The translations under genes and the position numbers were made by a program. From Streptococcus mitis 17/34 (GTDB lineage: Bacteria; Bacillota; Bacilli; Lactobacillales; Streptococcaceae): DNA of 58,364 nucleotides. Below the pieces are notes generated by a model that was given only the letters and a program-made list of their open reading frames with translations, searched no databases and was not told where the DNA came from. Position 1 is the stretch's first letter. Each line of letters opens with the position of its first letter. This document shows positions 48,948 through 58,364 of the stretch, one piece after another. The DNA lies in NCBI GenBank assembly GCA_000430305.1, contig ASZZ01000013.1, forward strand, positions 1 to 58,364. The letters are read 5' to 3'.

Positions 48948-49442
48948 TCATAGATAATATTTTTCAAAAATAAACTGAAAAATAAGCATCCACACAAGAT
49001 TTAAAATCATGGATGGTACTAGGCTATAAACGATAAAAATCGGCAGACTATCTACAGTTAAACCTACCACTAATGCAAAGAGATAAGCTCCCATATCAAA
49101 TAGAAAACTCATAACAATCATAGCCAAGATTCTTGTCCAACGATTCAACAAAATAACACTATTCAATTTATGAAGAAAGGCTCCCAATAAGATAAATAAG
49201 AGAGTTGCAATCCCTATTAGATGGAAAAAGTAAACATCGTAAACCAAGCCTATCACAAAACAATAGACTAGGTAGAGATACTCTGATACTTCTATCGTCT
49301 CAAATAAGAGAAATAGAAAAAGAAAATGACTAGCCAAATGTACATGGGGGAAAAATGAACCCAGAAGCTGGCTAATATGGGCGTCAATTAGAACAAAGAA
49401 AGGAAGCAATAAAAACACTCCAACCCGCTTCAACTGTCTCAT
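48948..49442 (-). CDS. mreD: MreD, rod-shape/elongasome membrane protein
   Basis: 164 aa with about five hydrophobic helices. The first is VFLLLPFFVLIDAHISQLL, a typical MreD opening. It works with MreC in peripheral peptidoglycan synthesis. It overlaps mreC by one base (TAATG-type junction). Confidence 0.9.
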   Translation of the reverse strand: MRQLKRVGVFLLLPFFVLIDAHISQLLGSFFPHVHLASHFLFLFLLFETIEVSEYLYLVYCFVIGLVYDVYFFHLIGIATLLFILLGAFLHKLNSVILLNRWTRILAMIVMSFLFDMGAYLFALVVGLTVDSLPIFIVYSLVPSMILNLVWMLIFQFIFEKYYL

Positions 49443-50260
49443 TATGAATTCCCCACTAATTCTATCACATCCACATTATGAGTATCTGCACTCAATTTAA
49501 CAGTTACTTCTCGTGTCAAATAGTCTGTACTATGCGTTGTGGTAACTACTTCACCAACAGGAATATCCGCAACGTTAAAGTTTCCTAATCCACCCGTTGT
49601 CACTTTATCGCCTGTACTAATATCGCTATTACTATTTAATTGACTAATTTTAAGAACTTCATTTTCCTTGTCATAACCAACAATAATCCCATAAATTGTA
49701 GTAGAACCATGTTGAATTTTAACAGAAATCTTATCAGCATTTTCCGTATTTGTCAGAAGGTTGACTATAGTAGAGTTCTCCTCTACTTTTGAAACACTCC
49801 CAATCAAGCCACCATTTGCAATAGCTAACATGTTCTCAGAAGCCCCTTTTGATTTGCCTACATCTAAGGTCAATTCCTGCTTCCAAGATACTGGAGATCG
49901 CATAATAACATCTGCTGCTAAAGTCTTTGTGGTTTGCAACTTGGACTTCATATCAAGCAATTGGCGCAGTTGTTCATTTTCCGTCTTTAAACTTTCCGCC
50001 TCATTTGATTTAACTTCTAACTGGTAAATCTGTTTCTTCAAACTTTCATTTTCATTATATGTTCGTGTTAAGTGAACCAAATCTGATTTGACAGAATCAA
50101 ACCACTGAAAAGGTTTTTGTACAACCCTATCAACCAATGAGATTCCATCTCCTAATTTTGTCACAATTGTACTTGAATAAGTCGTCGCCAAGAGAGCTGA
50201 CACAAGCAGAACAGTGACAAAAACAATAATGACATATTTTGATTTTTTAAAACGGTTCAT
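49442..50260 (-). CDS. mreC: MreC, elongasome scaffold protein
   Basis: 272 aa. One N-terminal membrane anchor (YVIIVFVTVLLVSALLATTY), a coiled coil (about 65-100, KQIYQLEVKSNEAESLKTENEQLRQLL) and C-terminal beta domains (GLIGSVSKVEENSTIVNLLTN, GGLGNFNVADIPVGEV). It is extracytoplasmic and organises PBPs for side-wall growth. Confidence 0.95.
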   Translation of the reverse strand: MNRFKKSKYVIIVFVTVLLVSALLATTYSSTIVTKLGDGISLVDRVVQKPFQWFDSVKSDLVHLTRTYNENESLKKQIYQLEVKSNEAESLKTENEQLRQLLDMKSKLQTTKTLAADVIMRSPVSWKQELTLDVGKSKGASENMLAIANGGLIGSVSKVEENSTIVNLLTNTENADKISVKIQHGSTTIYGIIVGYDKENEVLKISQLNSNSDISTGDKVTTGGLGNFNVADIPVGEVVTTTHSTDYLTREVTVKLSADTHNVDVIELVGNS

Positions 50261-50319
50261 ATCCCTACCTTTATATCAAAAACTGTTACAGTAACTTTTT
50301 TATTAATTCCTGAAAGCTA

Positions 50320-51114
50320 CTAAGATTTTAAGAAAAATAAGCAACAACCAAGTACGAGAATAACAAGAATTGCTAGCGTATCCTTTCGAGTCCATTTCAA
50401 TTGTCTGTATTGACTTCGGCCTTTTCCACCCTGATAACCACGCGCTTCCATGGCGATAGCCAAGGAATCTGCACGTTTTAAACTTGTCGCAAAAAGAGGA
50501 ATCAAAATAGGAATCATAGCCTTTACTTTTTGAACAATACTTCCTTCTCCAAAATCCACTCCACGCGCTTTCTGCGCATTCATAATCCGCGTCGTATCAT
50601 CCATCAATGTTGGGACAAAACGTAGACTCATGGACAGCATCAATCCAATTTCATGAACTGGAACTTTCACACGCTTTAAAGGTGCTAACAAAGCTTCGAC
50701 AGCTGATGCCAAACTTAAGGGCATGGTCGTTAAGGTTAACAAAGTTGAAAAGAAAATTATCAATACAAAGCGACAAAAAATAATTCCAGCTTGTTGCAAA
50801 GCATAATCCGTGATTCTCACAAACGAAAACTCAAATAAAACATTCCCATTAGAAATGAAAAATAGTTGAAAAATAGTTGTGAAGGCAATCAAGAAAAACA
50901 TAGACTTCAAGCCCTGAATAAAAAATGAAAGAGATACTCCTGACAAGGCAATAAATATCCCTGTCGCTATGAAAAGAATCATATTCGTCAAGGGATTATT
51001 AGCCCAAAACACAATCAAAATCAGTAGCATCATAGCCAATAATTTGCTGCGTGGGTCCAACCGGTGAACAATCGAATCCCCTGGGATATAACGCCCCAAA
51101 ATCATACTATCCAT
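50320..51114 (-). CDS. ecfT: EcfT, ECF transporter transmembrane subunit
   Basis: 264 aa. It opens [26 protein letters not shown], the usual EcfT start, has about six membrane helices and ends with the coupling helices carrying Ala-Arg-Gly motifs ([20 protein letters not shown]). It joins EcfA1/A2 and swappable vitamin-binding S components. It overlaps ecfA2 by 8 bases. Confidence 0.95.
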   Translation of the reverse strand: MDSMILGRYIPGDSIVHRLDPRSKLLAMMLLILIVFWANNPLTNMILFIATGIFIALSGVSLSFFIQGLKSMFFLIAFTTIFQLFFISNGNVLFEFSFVRITDYALQQAGIIFCRFVLIIFFSTLLTLTTMPLSLASAVEALLAPLKRVKVPVHEIGLMLSMSLRFVPTLMDDTTRIMNAQKARGVDFGEGSIVQKVKAMIPILIPLFATSLKRADSLAIAMEARGYQGGKGRSQYRQLKWTRKDTLAILVILVLGCCLFFLKS

Positions 51115-51946
51115 TTAGAGACTCCTTGAACTCCTCTATCTTAATCGGTAATCGTTTAAATGACACACCTCTATCAGCCAATCGTTTACAAAATGCTGTA
51201 ATCTTAGGTACTCCCAACTGAACTTCTTCCATAAAAACAACATCTTGAAAGACATCACTTGGTTTGCCACCCTTCACTAAACGTCCCTTTTCCATTACAT
51301 AGACTTGATTCGCATATTCAGCAACATCATCCATCAAATGCGTGACTAAGACAATGGTCATCCCTGACTGGTGGAGTTTTTTGAACAAATTCATCAACTC
51401 TTTTCTACCTAGAGGATCTAGGCCAGCTGTTGGCTCATCTAAGACTAATATAGCTGGCTCCATGGCAAGTATGCCTGCAATTGCGACACGTCTCATTTGT
51501 CCACCTGACAGCTCAAACGGGCTACGATCAAAAAGTGATTCATCAATTCCAACCAGAGCCAGTTTCTCACGCGCAATCTTCTCCGCATCTTCTTCAGAAA
51601 CTCCAAAATTTTGCGGTCCAAAAGAAACATCCTTCAGAACTGTTTCTTCAAAGATCTGATTTTCAGCAAACTGAAATACCAAGCCAACCTGTTTTCTAAT
51701 TTGACGAATATCTTTATTTTTAGACGTCGAAGTGATTAAGGTATCAAAAACCTGCACGCTTCCTTGACTTGGCACCAATAAACCGTTTAAAAGTTGTAAA
51801 ATGGTTGATTTGCCACTACCTGTGTGGCCAATTAAAGCCGTATAAGAACCATCTTCAATCGTTAAAGAAACATCTGACAAAGCTGTTGAAGCTAAGGGAG
51901 TCCCTTCTTGATATGTAAAACTCACATTTTCTAGAGCAATTCCCAT
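51107..51946 (-). CDS. ecfA2: EcfA2, ECF transporter ATPase
   Basis: 279 aa with Walker [10 protein letters not shown], signature LSGGQMRR, Walker [12 protein letters not shown] and H-loop VTHLMDDVA. It is the second of the paired energising ATPases. It overlaps ecfA1 by 16 bases. Confidence 0.95.
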   Translation of the reverse strand: MGIALENVSFTYQEGTPLASTALSDVSLTIEDGSYTALIGHTGSGKSTILQLLNGLLVPSQGSVQVFDTLITSTSKNKDIRQIRKQVGLVFQFAENQIFEETVLKDVSFGPQNFGVSEEDAEKIAREKLALVGIDESLFDRSPFELSGGQMRRVAIAGILAMEPAILVLDEPTAGLDPLGRKELMNLFKKLHQSGMTIVLVTHLMDDVAEYANQVYVMEKGRLVKGGKPSDVFQDVVFMEEVQLGVPKITAFCKRLADRGVSFKRLPIKIEEFKESLNG

Positions 51947-52758
51947 AGCTTATCCTCTAGCTCACTTTCTGTCAAATAATTTTCAGGCAAATCATAGCCA
52001 TTCTGGCTCAAAGAATGTTTTAATTGATTGGCAAAAGGATCGTCTAATCCAATTTGATCTAAATCATTTCGTGAGAAAAGCTCCCTTGGACTACTAGTTG
52101 ATTCAATTGACCCTTTTTTCATTACCAATACGCGATCACTCATGGCAACTTCTTCCAAATCATGTGTAATGGAAATGATCGTCATATCATAGTCTTTTCG
52201 AATTCCTTGTACTGTCTCAATCAGTTCTCTACGACCCTCAGGATCCAACATACTCGTTGCTTCATCTAGGATTAAAATAGCTGGTCTTAGGGCTACAACA
52301 CCTGCAATAGCCACACGTTGCTTTTGGCCACCTGATAGACGTGCTGGCTCTCTCTTTTTAAATTCCAACATGCCAACTAAAGCCAGAGCTTCCTCCACTC
52401 TCTTTTTCATTTCTTGACGAGAAAGGCCCTGATTTTCCAAACCAAAGGCAACATCATCTTCAACAGTCGCTCCAACAAATTGATTGTCTGGATTTTGAAA
52501 AACCATACCGATTTGACGACGTATATTCCAAACATTTTCCTCAGTCAAACGTTGGCCATCAATTACAATCTCTCCCGATTCTGCTTCCAATAAGCCATCA
52601 ATTAATCGAACCGTCGTTGATTTACCACTACCATTATGCCCTACAATCGAAAGCCATTCTCCACGTTTCACGTGAAACGTATTATCCTTCACATCATAGT
52701 ATTCTTGACTTTCCTTATAGCGAAAGGAAAGATTTTTTACATCAATTATTGATTTCAT
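51931..52758 (-). CDS. ecfA1: EcfA1, ECF transporter ATPase
   Basis: 275 aa with Walker [10 protein letters not shown], signature LSGGQKQR, Walker [12 protein letters not shown] and H-loop ITHDLEEVA. The EATSMLD form is characteristic of EcfA1 against DEPTAGLD of EcfA2. It shares the operon pgsA-ecfA1-ecfA2-ecfT and overlaps the pgsA stop by 4 bases. Confidence 0.95.
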   Translation of the reverse strand: MKSIIDVKNLSFRYKESQEYYDVKDNTFHVKRGEWLSIVGHNGSGKSTTVRLIDGLLEAESGEIVIDGQRLTEENVWNIRRQIGMVFQNPDNQFVGATVEDDVAFGLENQGLSRQEMKKRVEEALALVGMLEFKKREPARLSGGQKQRVAIAGVVALRPAILILDEATSMLDPEGRRELIETVQGIRKDYDMTIISITHDLEEVAMSDRVLVMKKGSIESTSSPRELFSRNDLDQIGLDDPFANQLKHSLSQNGYDLPENYLTESELEDKLWELL

Positions 52759-53300
52759 TTCGAACCAAATGTCCCTTTAAATACATAGGCACTACCCTTG
52801 AAATAATCATAGCCAGAGTAGATAGTGAAAAACAAGGCCACATAAAGTAAAACTTGGCCAATCAAAGTCCAATGTAATAACAAGAAAATAATCGCAAACA
52901 TCTGACTGAAAGTTTTAATTTTCCCAGGCATTGCTGCCGCTAAAACTGTTCCGCCAGTTTCAACCAATAAAAGCCTTAAACCTGTCACAGCCAACTCTCG
53001 ACAGATAATCACTGCAACAATCCAAGCCGGAGCCATCCCTAACTCAATCAACATAATAAAAGCCGACATAACTAGTAGCTTATCCGCCATAGGATCTGCA
53101 AATTTACCAAAATTACTGACCACATTCCATTTACGAGCTAAATATCCATCTAAATAATCTGTAATACTAGCAATAGCAAAGATAATAGCTGCTACTATAT
53201 GACTCTCTATCGAATTTCCTACTGTTAAAATAAAGATAAAAATAGGTATAAAAAGAATTCGACCTATTGTTAAGAGATTTGGAATTTGTTCTTTTTTCAT
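52755..53300 (-). CDS. pgsA: PgsA, CDP-diacylglycerol-glycerol-3-phosphate phosphatidyltransferase
   Basis: 181 aa with several membrane helices. The CDP-alcohol phosphatidyltransferase motif is present as TDYLDGYLARKWNVVSNFGKFADPMADK (DGxxAR-x8-G-x3-D-x3-D). It makes phosphatidylglycerol phosphate, the route to phosphatidylglycerol and cardiolipin. Confidence 0.95.
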   Translation of the reverse strand: MKKEQIPNLLTIGRILFIPIFIFILTVGNSIESHIVAAIIFAIASITDYLDGYLARKWNVVSNFGKFADPMADKLLVMSAFIMLIELGMAPAWIVAVIICRELAVTGLRLLLVETGGTVLAAAMPGKIKTFSQMFAIIFLLLHWTLIGQVLLYVALFFTIYSGYDYFKGSAYVFKGTFGSK

Positions 53301-53310
53301 TTGTTTTTCC

Positions 53311-54138
53311 TTAATTTTTAGTAAAGGTTACAGTGATCTGTCCAGTCTGAGCTGTTAATTTCGATAAATCAACAGTCTGATTATCTACTGTTAAAGCGAC
53401 ACCTTTGACAACACCTAACGTAATTGTAACAGGATTTTTAGTTGAAACGGTTGTTTCTGCACTTTTATTATCCGGTGATAAAGTCACACCACCCTCAAGA
53501 TCACTTTCTGAAACACTAACCCAACTTCTAGCATCTGACACTGATAATTGCAATTTTGCAGTTTCCTTACTTGTTTTATAAGCGATTTCTACATAATTTC
53601 CTTCACCTGACACACTTATAGCCGATTCTATACTAGAAGAACTACTTGATGAACTACTGCTTGAAGATGGAGTTGCAGAACTAGTCGAGCTTGTTGCTTG
53701 GACTACACTATAACTAGACACAGATGAACGCTCCGGTTGAGTCTGGATATAATTCCAAACATAATAAGTCACAAAAATGACAATCGATAGTGCAAAGAGT
53801 ATAAAATAAAATAAAGGTAAAAATGATGTCTTATTTTTCTTACTTGAACGTCTCCTACCTGTCAACTCGTCTTCATCAACATCTACTTCCTCATAAGTAA
53901 TCATGCTTCCAGAATCATAGGCATCCAAGACAATTCGCTCATCTAGCTCAACTGCCCATGCATACTTACGCAAAAAAGAACGAGTATAAAATGGACTAGG
54001 AAGTTGATCAAAATCATCAGCTTCCATTGCCTCTAACATCTCCAACTGAATTTCTGTTTTTTTATGTAATTCTTCTAAAGTCAAACCTTGGTTGGTTCTA
54101 GCTAAACGTAAAACCTCACCAATTGTTTTTTTCCTCAT
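53311..54138 (-). CDS. rodZ: RodZ-like HTH membrane protein
   Basis: 275 aa. The cytoplasmic N-terminal XRE-like HTH (MRKKTIGEVLRLARTNQGLTLEELHKKT) is followed by one membrane helix (LPLFYFILFALSIVIFVTYYVW), a Ser-rich linker (about SSTSSATPSSSSSSSSSSSS) and a C-terminal beta domain outside. It links cytoplasmic partners to the elongasome. AAGGA lies 9 bases before ATG 54138 but touches ATG 54147, so the shorter start is preferred. Confidence 0.93.
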   Translation of the reverse strand: MRKKTIGEVLRLARTNQGLTLEELHKKTEIQLEMLEAMEADDFDQLPSPFYTRSFLRKYAWAVELDERIVLDAYDSGSMITYEEVDVDEDELTGRRRSSKKNKTSFLPLFYFILFALSIVIFVTYYVWNYIQTQPERSSVSSYSVVQATSSTSSATPSSSSSSSSSSSSIESAISVSGEGNYVEIAYKTSKETAKLQLSVSDARSWVSVSESDLEGGVTLSPDNKSAETTVSTKNPVTITLGVVKGVALTVDNQTVDLSKLTAQTGQITVTFTKN

Positions 54139-54179
54139 ACTTGTCATTCCTTCTTTCTAGTGTCGATTATGATAGGTTA

Positions 54180-55463
54180 CTATGATGGAAATATTGTAAA
54201 ATCAACTATGTCACCATCATCTATTAAATGATGTCCAGCATCAAGGACATCCTCTAAAGTAATTTCCTGTAAAATCTTTGGCAAATCAAAAATTGTCTCA
54301 CTACGTTCAAAAGCATCATATTGCGTTGCAATAAACTCAAGAGAGTTCATGCTACTGAAAAATTCTCCAAACATCTCTCTTTTGATAATATCTAAATGAT
54401 CCTCTGTAATATCCAAATCCTTTGTAAAATTACGAATGGCCTTCCTAAACTGATGAGATAAAGCAACTGGCTCTTTCGTATCCATTGTCAACATAACAAA
54501 ATGAAAACGACTTGTTACTTCAATTTCAAGAGATAAGGACGCATCAATTTTACCTGATTCATATAACTTTTGAAAACGATCCGAAGTCCAACCAAACATC
54601 ATTGCAAACAATAATTTTAATAAAATATGATGTCGATAGCAATCCGCCTCAGCAACTTCTCGATTACCTCTAATCCCAATCGCTAGTTTGGGAGAAGATA
54701 CTTCCATTCTCATACTGTCTGTTGGCTTCACATCTTGTAAAAGCAACTTTTCTCTTGCTACTTCCTGAACATCTGAATCTTCCAGTTCTTTTCTTTCACA
54801 ATAGTCCTGTACTTGCTCCACATCAAAATTACCAACTAAAAACAGAGACATATTTACAGGTTTGTAAAACCTTGTAAAGTTTTCTTGCAAATTAGTTAGA
54901 TTTATTTGGGAAATCGATTTCTCACTTCCAACTATATCAGTTGCTAAAGGTGTACCAGGATACAAATTCGCTAAAGTCGAAAAGAATAAACACGAATCGG
55001 GATCATCTTGATACATTTCTCGTTCTTGCTGAATAATATCCTGCTCTCTCAGAATGGAATCTTCAGTAAAATGTGCCGATGTTACCAATTCATCAAGTAA
55101 ATCTAAATTCTCTGAGAGATAATCCGTCGATGAAAAAAGATAGTTTGTTTTTGTAAAGCTTGTAAAGGCATTGCTATCTGCACCTAGACTCGTAAAAGCC
55201 GACATCAAATCACTAGAATCTTCTCTCTCAAATAATTTATGTTCAAGAAAATGAGCAATTCCCGCAGGATATTGTTTTACATCTCCGTCAACTTCTGTGA
55301 CAAGCATATCTATCGAACCAAACTGTACAGTTATACTCCCGTAAACCTCTTTAAATTCCTTTTTAGGCAAAAGAGCAACTGTCAATCCATTTGACAAACG
55401 AGTTCGATAAACCATTTCTTTTACAGCTGAATAGTATTTTTCTTCAAAAACAACCTTTGTCAT
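54180..55463 (-). CDS. M16-family zinc protease, catalytic-type subunit
   Basis: 427 aa. The inverted zinc motif HxxEH is visible as AHFLEHKLFE, with the downstream Glu ligand in the QQEREMYQDDP region, so it should be active. Bacterial M16 proteins often come as active plus inactive pairs; the upstream neighbour is the partner. Substrate is unknown. The start overlaps the upstream stop by 4 bases. Confidence 0.88.
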   Translation of the reverse strand: MTKVVFEEKYYSAVKEMVYRTRLSNGLTVALLPKKEFKEVYGSITVQFGSIDMLVTEVDGDVKQYPAGIAHFLEHKLFEREDSSDLMSAFTSLGADSNAFTSFTKTNYLFSSTDYLSENLDLLDELVTSAHFTEDSILREQDIIQQEREMYQDDPDSCLFFSTLANLYPGTPLATDIVGSEKSISQINLTNLQENFTRFYKPVNMSLFLVGNFDVEQVQDYCERKELEDSDVQEVAREKLLLQDVKPTDSMRMEVSSPKLAIGIRGNREVAEADCYRHHILLKLLFAMMFGWTSDRFQKLYESGKIDASLSLEIEVTSRFHFVMLTMDTKEPVALSHQFRKAIRNFTKDLDITEDHLDIIKREMFGEFFSSMNSLEFIATQYDAFERSETIFDLPKILQEITLEDVLDAGHHLIDDGDIVDFTIFPS

Positions 55464-56710
55464 TCTATTCCTTCCATAAAGTAAATCGCTTGTAGTTTCA
55501 CATTATTAGCTGCTCTACAAATAGCCTCTTTGTCAATTTGTTCAAGTTTTTCAATCCAACTTTTAAAGTCTGCTGAAGATTTTCCAAATAAGGCATTTTG
55601 ATAAGCACGTTCAATCAATGAAGATTGATTATCTTGAGAAAGTAACAAAGACCGACGAATCATTTCCTTGGTCTGCTCTAACTCAAGCTCTGTAAAATAA
55701 CCTTTTTTTAAATCAAGCAGTTGATTATTCATCATTTTTCGAGTCAGGTTTCGATTTTCTCGATCAATACCAGCATACATCCTTAAAAATCCACTAAATA
55801 AATCAAGCTGACTTGAAATAGTATAAGCTAATCCAGCATTTTCACGGACATTTGTAAAGAGCTTAGAATGAGCAAATCCACCCAGTAAACCATTCATTAC
55901 AATCATGGGTAAATGTTGCTCATCACCATATTCAGCAGAGCAATGATAGCCCAACTCTAAAATAGACTGTCCCACATTTTTCCGAACCATGCCTTCCTGA
56001 AAGATATTGGAATAAGGTTGACAATACTTAACCTTCACATTACCTTCTCGACCCAGAAAACCAAATGATTCTAATACATTTAGAATTTCAACCTCATTAA
56101 AATCACCTAGGAAAAAGAAATCTATTCGATCTTTGTCCAAAAATTCTTGGAAACAAGAATAAGAACTTTGTGGAGTTTCAGCTAAAATACGATTTCGTAA
56201 ATCACTATACTCCAATTGGAGACGTTCATCATGAAAAAATAATTTGTCTAATTCTTTATGTGAAAAATAAAAAGAATCATCCATATCAGCTGCTAAACTT
56301 GCTAGCAATTGCTTTTTCTCAATTTCAAATAAGGCTGGATCAAATCCATTATCAACTACTACGGGTGAAAAAAGAGTTTCTTTTACAAGTTCCAAAACCT
56401 GAGAAGTTAGCACATTTTTTCTACTTAAAAACTCATCACGAACATAGGTAAATGTCAATTCTACAATATGACTTTGCCCTCTTCTGAAACAATTGGTTGA
56501 CATATCTGTACCGTATAGACTGGCCAAGTGTCTTCTCAAAGCTTGAGAAGTAGGATACATCTGGTTAGAAGTCTCTAGCATACTCGCACTCAACATGCGA
56601 CCTGCAATCGTATCAAGAGATAATGGAGATGTAAAACGCACGGTGATTTTGTTCGTTTTAAACTTTTTTGATTGGATAAAATGTGTTGAAATTCCATGCA
56701 CTAACTCCAT
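55460..56710 (-). CDS. M16-family protease-like protein, probably non-catalytic partner
   Basis: 416 aa with the M16 fold, but the HxxEH position reads MLSASMLETSNQM, lacking the zinc ligands. It probably forms a heterodimer with the next gene's product, in the manner of other M16B pairs. AGGAGG precedes the ATG. An extended -10 (TGATATAAT, minus strand, near 56738-56743) serves this operon. It is divergent from the S4 gene. Confidence 0.85.
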   Translation of the reverse strand: MELVHGISTHFIQSKKFKTNKITVRFTSPLSLDTIAGRMLSASMLETSNQMYPTSQALRRHLASLYGTDMSTNCFRRGQSHIVELTFTYVRDEFLSRKNVLTSQVLELVKETLFSPVVVDNGFDPALFEIEKKQLLASLAADMDDSFYFSHKELDKLFFHDERLQLEYSDLRNRILAETPQSSYSCFQEFLDKDRIDFFFLGDFNEVEILNVLESFGFLGREGNVKVKYCQPYSNIFQEGMVRKNVGQSILELGYHCSAEYGDEQHLPMIVMNGLLGGFAHSKLFTNVRENAGLAYTISSQLDLFSGFLRMYAGIDRENRNLTRKMMNNQLLDLKKGYFTELELEQTKEMIRRSLLLSQDNQSSLIERAYQNALFGKSSADFKSWIEKLEQIDKEAICRAANNVKLQAIYFMEGIE

Positions 56711-56842
56711 GATTTACCTCCTTATATACAGACTTCTATTATATCACGAAAACCTGAAATTTTCTTGTTCTCTGTAACAGTTTTGAAATAAAAATCGCTT
56801 ACATTTCTTCCTGTTTCTATCACTATTTTTAGGAAAATATGA

Positions 56843-56848
56843 TATAAT
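56843..56848 (+). promoter_or_regulatory. Promoter of the S4-protein/recF operon
   Basis: TGATATAAT, an extended -10 with TATAAT at 56843-56848, 20 bases before the ATG at 56869; GAGGTG provides the ribosome binding site. Confidence 0.65.
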
Positions 56849-56868
56849 ACCAAAGATTGAGGTGAATT

Positions 56869-57237
56869 ATGGAATACAAATTATTTGAAGAATTTATTAC
56901 CCTCCAAGCACTACTCAAAGAACTTGGAATTACACATAGCGGAGGAGCTATCAAATCATTTCTCTCTGAACATTCTGTTTACTTTAATGGGGAATTAGAG
57001 AGTCGTCGCGGTAAAAAACTTCGTATTGGCGATAAAGTTGACATCCCTGACATGAACATTGACATCTTGTTGACACAACCTACTTCTGAAGAACAAGATG
57101 AATACCAAGCTGATAAAGTTGAAAAAGAACGGATCGCTAAACTTGTCAAAGAGATGAATAAGGGAGTAAAAAAAGACAAATCGAAACCTGCTTCATCACC
57201 TAAAAGCAAACAAGCTCCACGATTCCCTGGTAGATAA
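56869..57237 (+). CDS. yaaA: S4-domain RNA-binding protein YaaA-like
   Basis: 122 aa. The first 70 residues form an S4-like RNA-binding domain ([46 protein letters not shown]). The C-terminal tail is Lys-rich and basic, longer than the B. subtilis YaaA, which is about 71 aa. It stops two bases before recF, the same pairing as yaaA-recF in Firmicutes. In related bacteria the protein takes part in ribosome assembly; here inferred. Confidence 0.88.
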   Translation: MEYKLFEEFITLQALLKELGITHSGGAIKSFLSEHSVYFNGELESRRGKKLRIGDKVDIPDMNIDILLTQPTSEEQDEYQADKVEKERIAKLVKEMNKGVKKDKSKPASSPKSKQAPRFPGR

Positions 57238-57239
57238 TC

Positions 57240-58337
57240 ATGTGGCTACAAAACCTATCTGTCAAAACTTTTCGTAATTACAAAGAGACAAAAATAGACT
57301 TTAATCCTAAATTGAATGTCTTTTTGGGACGTAATGCACAAGGAAAAACAAATATGCTAGAGGCTATCTATTTTTTAGCCTTAACGCGTAGTCATCGAAC
57401 TCGAACAGATAAAAATCTCATTCATTTTGATGAGGAACAACTTCATCTTTCAGGTCTCGTTCAGAAAAAAACTGGATCCGTTCCTCTAGAAATCGAACTA
57501 ACACAAAAAGGCCGTGTGACAAAAGTTAATCACTTAAAACAGGCGCGCCTTTCAGATTATGTGGGACACATGAATGTTGTCTTATTTGCTCCTGAAGATT
57601 TACAACTAATTAAAGGAGCACCTTCAGTTCGACGAAAATTTATTGATATGGAGCTTGGACAAATTAAGCCAATCTATCTATCTGACTTAACCAATTATAA
57701 TCACATCCTAAAACAAAGAAATACTTATCTAAAATCAGCTCAAAAAATAGATGAAACCTTCCTTTCTGTGTTGGATGATCAGCTAATTGATTATGGATGT
57801 CGTGTAATGAATCACCGCTTAGATTTCATAAAAAAACTAGAATCATTTGGACGTAAGAAACATTTTGAACTCTCTAATCAGATTGAAGAGTTGTCAATAT
57901 CCTATCAATCTTCTGTTAAGATAACTGACAAAGAAGACTTATCCGAATCTTTCAAAATTGCTTTAGAAAAAAGTAGATCCAGAGATTTATTTAAAAAGAA
58001 CACTGGTGTCGGTCCTCATCGAGATGATATTTCTTTTTATATAAATGGGATGGACGCTAGTTTTGGGAGTCAAGGCCAACATCGTAGTCTCGTCCTTTCT
58101 ATAAAATTAGCAGAAATCGAGTTAATGAAAAGTATTACTACAGAATCTCCAATATTACTACTTGACGATGTTATGAGCGAGCTTGACAACACTAGACAAC
58201 TAAAATTATTAGAAACGATTTCTCAGTCAATCCAAACCTTTATCACAACAACAAGCTTAGACCATCTTCAAAATCTACCAGAAAATCTAAGCATCTTCAC
58301 CATTCAGAATGGTAAAGTTACTGTAAACGAAAATTGA
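57240..58337 (+). CDS. recF: RecF, DNA replication/repair SMC-like ATPase
   Basis: 365 aa, complete. Walker A is GRNAQGKTN at 30-38. The C-terminal ABC signature is in [23 protein letters not shown], and Walker B in [13 protein letters not shown]. RecF loads RecA at single-strand gaps with RecO and RecR. It follows the S4 protein gene in the same operon. Confidence 0.96.
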   Translation: MWLQNLSVKTFRNYKETKIDFNPKLNVFLGRNAQGKTNMLEAIYFLALTRSHRTRTDKNLIHFDEEQLHLSGLVQKKTGSVPLEIELTQKGRVTKVNHLKQARLSDYVGHMNVVLFAPEDLQLIKGAPSVRRKFIDMELGQIKPIYLSDLTNYNHILKQRNTYLKSAQKIDETFLSVLDDQLIDYGCRVMNHRLDFIKKLESFGRKKHFELSNQIEELSISYQSSVKITDKEDLSESFKIALEKSRSRDLFKKNTGVGPHRDDISFYINGMDASFGSQGQHRSLVLSIKLAEIELMKSITTESPILLLDDVMSELDNTRQLKLLETISQSIQTFITTTSLDHLQNLPENLSIFTIQNGKVTVNEN

Positions 58338-58364
58338 CAACATTGTAAAAGAACTCCTGTTTTT

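Overview
The window looks like the chromosome of a mitis-group Streptococcus (S. mitis, S. oralis or a close relative of S. pneumoniae). The evidence is low GC, four BOX repeats, a choline-binding CHAP amidase with ComX-type promoters, and the gene order dnaB-rplI-gdpP, comFA-comFC, rpsB-tsf, pcsB, mreCD, ecfA1A2T, pgsA, rodZ, M16 peptidases, recF. As I remember it, that order matches the part of the pneumococcal chromosome running up to the origin. I did no database search. One departure from the pneumococcal layout as I recall it: a nicotinamidase-like hydrolase, a Ser/Gln-rich lipoprotein, a small membrane protein and an NAD-salvage operon lie between dusB and the clpC/ctsR block.

Layout, left to right. 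1-3043: the N-terminal part of a large YSIRK surface adhesin (minus). 3448-4335: an Rpn/PD-(D/E)XK nuclease gene. 4363-5578: a gene-free stretch with three BOX elements and a cluster of DnaA boxes, two of them inside a perfect 44-bp palindrome. 5579-7612: an SPFH membrane protein and an acid-phosphatase lipoprotein. 7814-8143: a complete Fst-type type I toxin-antitoxin module that the long-ORF view misses. 8246-11807: adcRCBA zinc uptake with its AdcR operator. 11857-16413: dltXABCD. 16694-22430: glpKOF glycerol use, preceded by an Mga-like regulator. 22595-24986: hslO, dusB and a cysteine hydrolase. 26346-29051: nadR-pnuC-nrtR-like NAD salvage. 29115-32054: ctsR-clpC under a CtsR box. 32129-35119: a TPP-riboswitch-controlled thiamine-precursor ABC transporter. 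35164-36336: a CbpD-like fratricide amidase. 36368-40479: gdpP-rplI-dnaB-veg. 40590-43190: hpf and the comFA-comFC competence operon. 43232-45268: yigZ and cysK. 45554-47596: rpsB-tsf. 47667-58337: pcsB, mreDC, ECF transporter module, pgsA, rodZ, two M16 proteases, a yaaA-like S4 protein and recF.

A striking property of the sequence as given is that ten genes (surface protein, SPFH, adcB, dltA, dusB, nrtR-like, clpC, veg, hpf, comFA) are each broken by a single-base indel, nearly all in a short homopolymer, and hpf carries two that cancel. That many lesions in housekeeping genes within 58 kb points to uncorrected sequencing error rather than real decay. I annotate each as one full-length gene with the frameshift noted.

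The most interesting items are the Fst toxin-antitoxin locus with its antisense RNA, the DnaA-box cluster, apparently leaderless promoters at comFA, hslO and yigZ, and candidate NrtR operators in front of the NAD-salvage operon.
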